Positions 61,013 through 64,000 of a DNA stretch of 64,000 nucleotides are shown one piece after another. Each line of letters begins with the position of its first letter. Position 1 is the stretch's first letter. Position numbers and translations under genes: made by a program. The notes beneath the pieces were generated by a model. It did no database searches. It saw only the letters and a program-made list of their open reading frames with translations, and was not told the DNA's origin. Source of the DNA: an uncultured Bacteroidota bacterium (GTDB lineage Bacteria > Bacteroidota > Bacteroidia > Flavobacteriales > Flavobacteriaceae); NCBI GenBank assembly GCA_902535165.1, contig CACASE010000003.1, positions 1 through 64,000 of the forward strand. Direction: 5' to 3'.

Positions 61013-61457
61013 GATTGATTTAAATTTCAAAACTAAATATAACTATAAGATAAATCTCATCAATAATAAAAGATATATTTTCGACCCTTTACGAAAAAAA
61101 AATGTATTGTTAACGGCTGAGGAATGGGTTAGACAAAATATTATTTCGTTCTTACAAAAGGATCTGAAAGTTCCAGTTTCTCACATTGCTGTTGAAAAAG
61201 GATTTAAAGTTAAAGGTTTAAGTAAAAGATTTGATATAGTTGTTTTTGATAAAAAAGGAAATATTATCATTTTGATTGAATGTAAATCACCAAAAATTAA
61301 ATTAAATCAAAAATCAATTGATCAATTAGTTATATACAATTTGGAGTTAAACGCATCTTATTTAATGTTGTCTAACGGATTGAAGCATATATTTATAAAA
61401 TATCAAAATGGTAATTTTGAAATAATTGACGATATTCCAGTATATAGCAAACTATGA
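61011..61457 (+). CDS. HsdR N-terminal-domain (HSDR_N) protein, PD-(D/E)XK-like
   Basis: 148-aa protein whose central region matches the type I restriction HSDR_N nuclease fold: GLSKRFDIVVFDKKGNIIILIECKSP gives the D...ExK pattern (Asp, then Glu-Cys-Lys). It has no helicase, no HsdM/HsdS neighbours, and is a stand-alone conserved protein I recall beside holA in Bacteroidota, so it is probably a housekeeping nuclease-fold protein rather than a restriction enzyme. Its start shares two bases with that of divergent holA. The ATG at 61002 is a second, weaker choice. Confidence 0.85.
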   Translation: MIDLNFKTKYNYKINLINNKRYIFDPLRKKNVLLTAEEWVRQNIISFLQKDLKVPVSHIAVEKGFKVKGLSKRFDIVVFDKKGNIIILIECKSPKIKLNQKSIDQLVIYNLELNASYLMLSNGLKHIFIKYQNGNFEIIDDIPVYSKL

Positions 61458-62455
61458 CATATGCAGTTGCGATATTAAACTATAATGGCTCAATTCTACT
61501 TAGAAAATTTATTTCGAAAGTAGTTAAGAACTGTTCAGATGCTGTAATTTACTTAATTGATAATAACTCCACTGACTCATCAGTTGAGTTTATTAATAAA
61601 AATTATCCTGATATAATTATAATAAAGTTAAATAATAATTATGGTTATGCAAAGGGATACAATGAAGCTGTAAAATACATTGATGAGGATGTAATAATCT
61701 TCCTAAATAATGATGCTGTGTTCTTAGATTCTGATTCGTTCAGCACAATAAAAAAAACATTTGAATCTAATGAAATGATTTCTATTGCTCAGCCACGAAT
61801 ATTAGACTATAATAACCAAGACAAATATGAATATGCTGGTGCATCTGGTGGATATTTAGATTTTCTTGGTTATCCGTTTTGTAGGGGAAGAATTTTGGGT
61901 AATATTGAGAAATCTGATAAATACAACACAACAAGGGAGATTTTTTGGGCATCTGGATCATGTTTTATAATACGTAAAAGCATTTTTAAGTTGTTAAACG
62001 GATTTGATGAAGATTTTTTCTGCCATATGGAAGAAATTGATTTGTGTTGGCGTTTAAAAAATCTTGATTCAAGTTATAAAATTATCACTATTGGTAAAGC
62101 AAACGTTTATCATGTTGGTGGTGGAACTATGCAGTACGGTGGAAATAGAAAGAACTATTTGAATTTTAGAAATTCATTAGTTATGTTGATTAAAAATTTG
62201 CCGAAAAAATATTTTATTTTTTCACTGTTTTTAAGGCTTATTTTTGATTTATTTATTTTAATTTTTTCTGTTTTATTATTTAGATTTGGATTATCTTTTT
62301 CCATTCTCTCTGCATATTATTTTAATATATTGAATTTTAGAAAATCACTTTCAAAAAGAAAAAAAGGATTGGGATCATATAAATACTTTATTTGTTTTTC
62401 AATTTTAATTAATTATTATTTTTTTGGTAAAAAAACTTTTTCCTCCATTAAATAA
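61454..62455 (+). CDS. family 2 glycosyltransferase with C-terminal membrane segment
   Basis: 333-aa GT2 transferase (GT-A fold), rhamnosyl- or Wbb-like. VAILNYNGSILLRKFI start, NNSTDSSVE, the DxD-like LNNDAVFLD, acceptor region WASGSCFIIRKSIFKLLNGFDEDFFCHMEEIDLCWRL, and HVGGGTMQYGG. A hydrophobic C-terminal helix (about 255-285) anchors it to the inner membrane. Substrates (sugar donor, O-antigen or lipid acceptor) unknown. Overlaps the preceding gene by 4 bp. Confidence 0.9.
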   Translation: MTYAVAILNYNGSILLRKFISKVVKNCSDAVIYLIDNNSTDSSVEFINKNYPDIIIIKLNNNYGYAKGYNEAVKYIDEDVIIFLNNDAVFLDSDSFSTIKKTFESNEMISIAQPRILDYNNQDKYEYAGASGGYLDFLGYPFCRGRILGNIEKSDKYNTTREIFWASGSCFIIRKSIFKLLNGFDEDFFCHMEEIDLCWRLKNLDSSYKIITIGKANVYHVGGGTMQYGGNRKNYLNFRNSLVMLIKNLPKKYFIFSLFLRLIFDLFILIFSVLLFRFGLSFSILSAYYFNILNFRKSLSKRKKGLGSYKYFICFSILINYYFFGKKTFSSIK

Positions 62456-62499
62456 TATTAATTGGAATAAAATTTGCTATTTTTAAATAAAACTTAGAT

Positions 62500-63351
62500 A
62501 TGAAATACAATTATATTTTACTTGTCTTAATTTTGCTTAGTTCTTGTGTTTCTCAAAAGAAATATGCAGAACTTGAGGCAACAAATCAGAAAAATTTAAA
62601 TCTTTTAAATTCGGCAACTGTTAAACTTAATTCTTGCCTTGATGAAAAGGCAACAGCTGAAGCAAATTTTAAAGCTCTTGAAGAGCAAGTTGCATTTTTA
62701 AAAGCTAACAATCAAGATTTAATTAATAACATGGGTAATTTAACCACCCTTTCACAAAAGGGGGCTGAAAATTTAGAGAAATCTCTTGAAAGTTTAAAAG
62801 AAAAAGACTTAGTTATCAGAACTATGCAAGATGCAGTAACTAGAAGAGATTCTGTTACCTTAGCATTAGTTACTAGCTTAAAGGGTGCTTTTATTGATGT
62901 AAGTGATAATGATATTGAAATCAATGTAGAAAAAGGTGTTGTATTTATATCAATTTCCGATAAATTATTGTTTAACAGTGGAAGCTATTACGTTTCTGAC
63001 AGAGCTAAAGAAGTTCTTGGTAAAGTTGCACAAGTGGTTTTGGATAAGCCTGAAATTGAGTTTATGGTTGAGGGTCATACAGATAATGTACCAATTCAAA
63101 ATGATGTTCTACAGGACAACTGGGATTTAAGTGTTAAAAGAGCAACATCTGTGGTAAGAGTTCTTCAAAATGACTTTAACGTTCCACCGGAAAGAATGAC
63201 TGCTGCTGGAAGAAGTTATTATATTCCTGTTGCTGATAATGAAACTGCTGAAGGAAAAGCTAAAAATAGAAGAACGAGAATAGTTGTTTTACCTAAATTG
63301 GATCAATTTTACGATCTGATTGAGCAAGGTATGCAAGCAGCTGTAAATTAA
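62500..63351 (+). CDS. OmpA-family peptidoglycan-binding lipoprotein
   Basis: 283-aa outer-membrane lipoprotein. Lipobox ILLSSC with Cys16; Lys/Glu-rich coiled coil (about 20-115: ELEATNQKNLNLLN...). The OmpA C-terminal domain (about 140-265) carries VEGHTDNVPI, NWDLSVKRATSVVRVL and KAKNRRTRIVVLPKL; the Asp and Arg that bind the diaminopimelate of peptidoglycan are present. Links the outer membrane to the cell wall. Followed by a strong bidirectional terminator. Confidence 0.94.
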   Translation: MKYNYILLVLILLSSCVSQKKYAELEATNQKNLNLLNSATVKLNSCLDEKATAEANFKALEEQVAFLKANNQDLINNMGNLTTLSQKGAENLEKSLESLKEKDLVIRTMQDAVTRRDSVTLALVTSLKGAFIDVSDNDIEINVEKGVVFISISDKLLFNSGSYYVSDRAKEVLGKVAQVVLDKPEIEFMVEGHTDNVPIQNDVLQDNWDLSVKRATSVVRVLQNDFNVPPERMTAAGRSYYIPVADNETAEGKAKNRRTRIVVLPKLDQFYDLIEQGMQAAVN

Positions 63352-63365
63352 ATTTATTTAAGTTT

Positions 63366-63390
63366 AAAAAGGGGGCACTGCCCCCTTTTT
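63366..63390. terminator. bidirectional Rho-independent terminator
   Basis: AAAAAGGGGGC-ACT-GCCCCCTTTTT, an 11-bp perfect stem with a 3-base loop, between the OmpA gene (plus) and the helicase gene (minus). The A-run and T-run serve both directions. The last base is also part of the helicase stop region (63390). Confidence 0.93.
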
Positions 63391-64000
63391 TATTTTATAA
63401 TTTTCAATCTAGCAAACTTCAGTAGAATTTTTTTCTCACCACCAATTTTAAAGTTAATATTAGCTCTAATATTATCGCCCTCTCCTTCAATATCTTGAAC
63501 AATACCTTCTCCAAATCTTTCATGGTAAACCTTTTCTTTTAAATTTATATTTAATATTGGGTTCTTCAAAGGTGAAATAGGATTTGTTCTTAATTTCTTT
63601 AAATTTTTTTGTGGAAGTTTTTTCAATCTAAATTTACTTTCATCAATCTTTTGTTTAATGTAATTGTTTGTTCTATTGACATTGTTCAAGAAACTAGGAT
63701 CAATTTCACTAATAAACCTACTTGGTTCGCAATCAATTATGTTTCCCCATTTGAACCTTTGCTCACAGTGGCTTAAAATGAGTTTTTCTTTAGCTCGTGT
63801 CATAGCAACATAAAATAATCTTCTCTCCTCCTCTATCTCCTCTCTTGAATTAATGCTCATTATTGAAGGAAATAAATTTTCCTCGAGTCCAACCACATAT
63901 ACAATTGGAAATTCTAAGCCTTTTGCCATATGAATTGACATTAACGAAACTTTTTCAGATTGAATATCTTTATCTGTCTCAGAATATAATGCAACATCTT
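63390..64000 (-). CDS. UvrD/PcrA-family DNA helicase, C-terminal part (start outside window)
   Basis: Superfamily 1 helicase with the C-terminal 200 residues in view; the frame stays open to base 64000. Motif V is VSLMSIHMAKGLEFPIVYVVGLEENLFP and motif VI is RRLFYVAMTRAKEKLILSHC. The tail has a basic linker and the UvrD/PcrA-type C-terminal Tudor-like block VYHERFGEGIVQDIEGEG...KILLKFARLK. Probably mismatch and nucleotide excision repair, and recombination control. An ATG at 63941 is internal to motif V, not the start. Confidence 0.9.
   Translation of the reverse strand, partial: DVALYSETDKDIQSEKVSLMSIHMAKGLEFPIVYVVGLEENLFPSIMSINSREEIEEERRLFYVAMTRAKEKLILSHCEQRFKWGNIIDCEPSRFISEIDPSFLNNVNRTNNYIKQKIDESKFRLKKLPQKNLKKLRTNPISPLKNPILNINLKEKVYHERFGEGIVQDIEGEGDNIRANINFKIGGEKKILLKFARLKIIK

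Noticed and set aside
61011..61457. Type I restriction-modification locus suggested by the HsdR_N domain
   Set aside because: Only the small nuclease-fold domain is present, with no helicase, HsdM or HsdS nearby; it appears to be a stand-alone protein next to holA.
1..64000. Prophage, insertion sequences, CRISPR, tRNA or rRNA genes, defence island
   Set aside because: No transposase, integrase, spaced direct repeats, tRNA-like clover leaf in the small gaps, or clustered defence genes were seen; gene content is housekeeping throughout.

Overview
This window reads as an ordinary core-genome segment of an AT-rich member of the Bacteroidota, most likely a marine-type Flavobacteriaceae with a streamlined genome. 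Several things point that way: an LpxC-FabZ fusion layout, an E1 alpha-beta fusion ketoacid dehydrogenase, two DUF5916 outer-membrane proteins, a DUF2400/TIGR02757 protein, a LuxC-like reductase beside a dicluster ferredoxin, lipoboxes of the LSSC type, and TAnnTTTG (-7 type) promoter boxes. Genes are packed tightly, with 1-30 bp overlaps common. Only one stretch without a gene exceeds 300 bp (22933-23263). No tRNA, rRNA, insertion sequence, prophage or CRISPR array is visible.

Layout. 1-6.6 kb: the end of a NUC1-type nuclease, a cysteine-free endonuclease III, a Bcp peroxiredoxin, a conserved protein of unknown function, a PhnP-like hydrolase, an esterase, a dihydroorotase-like protein without metal ligands, and DUF2400. 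6.6-12.2 kb: a LolD-type ABC ATPase and two tandem DUF5916 proteins. 12.3-17.7 kb: msrA, a small membrane protein, serA-serC, the LuxC-like reductase and ferredoxin, and ychF. 17.8-22.9 kb: topoisomerase IV (parE-parC), a small lipoprotein and an XRE-type regulator. 23.2-29.4 kb: an Lrp-type regulator, ppc, aroB, proline dehydrogenase, a small membrane protein and tsaE. 29.4-35.7 kb: one long operon for lipid A, fatty acid and central functions (lpxD, lpxC/fabZ, lpxA, efp, sucD, fabG, prohibitin-like), closed by a clear terminator. 35.8-40.4 kb: a cold-shock protein, DUF2911, an amidohydrolase, ald, a 2OG-Fe(II) oxygenase and SUI1/YciH. 40.4-46.1 kb (minus strand): DUF805, a 38-residue membrane protein, YbjQ, ung, a DAACS symporter, aroC and dld. 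46.1-57.6 kb: a TlpA-like lipoprotein, an LpxL-like acyltransferase, glmM, ggt, uvrA, a LOG-family protein and an M1-like protein lacking its HEXXH motif. 57.6-64 kb: E1 fusion, holA, an HsdR_N-type protein, a GT2 glycosyltransferase, an OmpA-like lipoprotein, a bidirectional terminator and the C-terminal end of a UvrD-like helicase.

How the genes fit together. Envelope assembly is strongly represented: lpxD/lpxC-fabZ/lpxA, the late acyltransferase, glmM, the OmpA lipoprotein and LolD-like export. DNA maintenance (nth, ung, uvrA, uvrD, holA, parE/parC) and amino-acid or aromatic synthesis (serA, serC, aroB, aroC, ald, proline dehydrogenase) fill most of the rest.

I found no convincing new multi-gene system. 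The strongest signals are: (1) a one-base frame break in a CCCCCCTTTT run exactly at the LpxC-FabZ junction, where FabZ has no start codon of its own that keeps its catalytic His; (2) -7 boxes lying 5-9 nt from start codons in ten genes, implying near-leaderless mRNAs and creating false in-frame TTG starts; (3) a palindrome with an inverted distant copy at the XRE regulator; and (4) several conserved-looking proteins that have lost their family's catalytic or metal residues (dihydroorotase, endonuclease III, M1-like peptidase).
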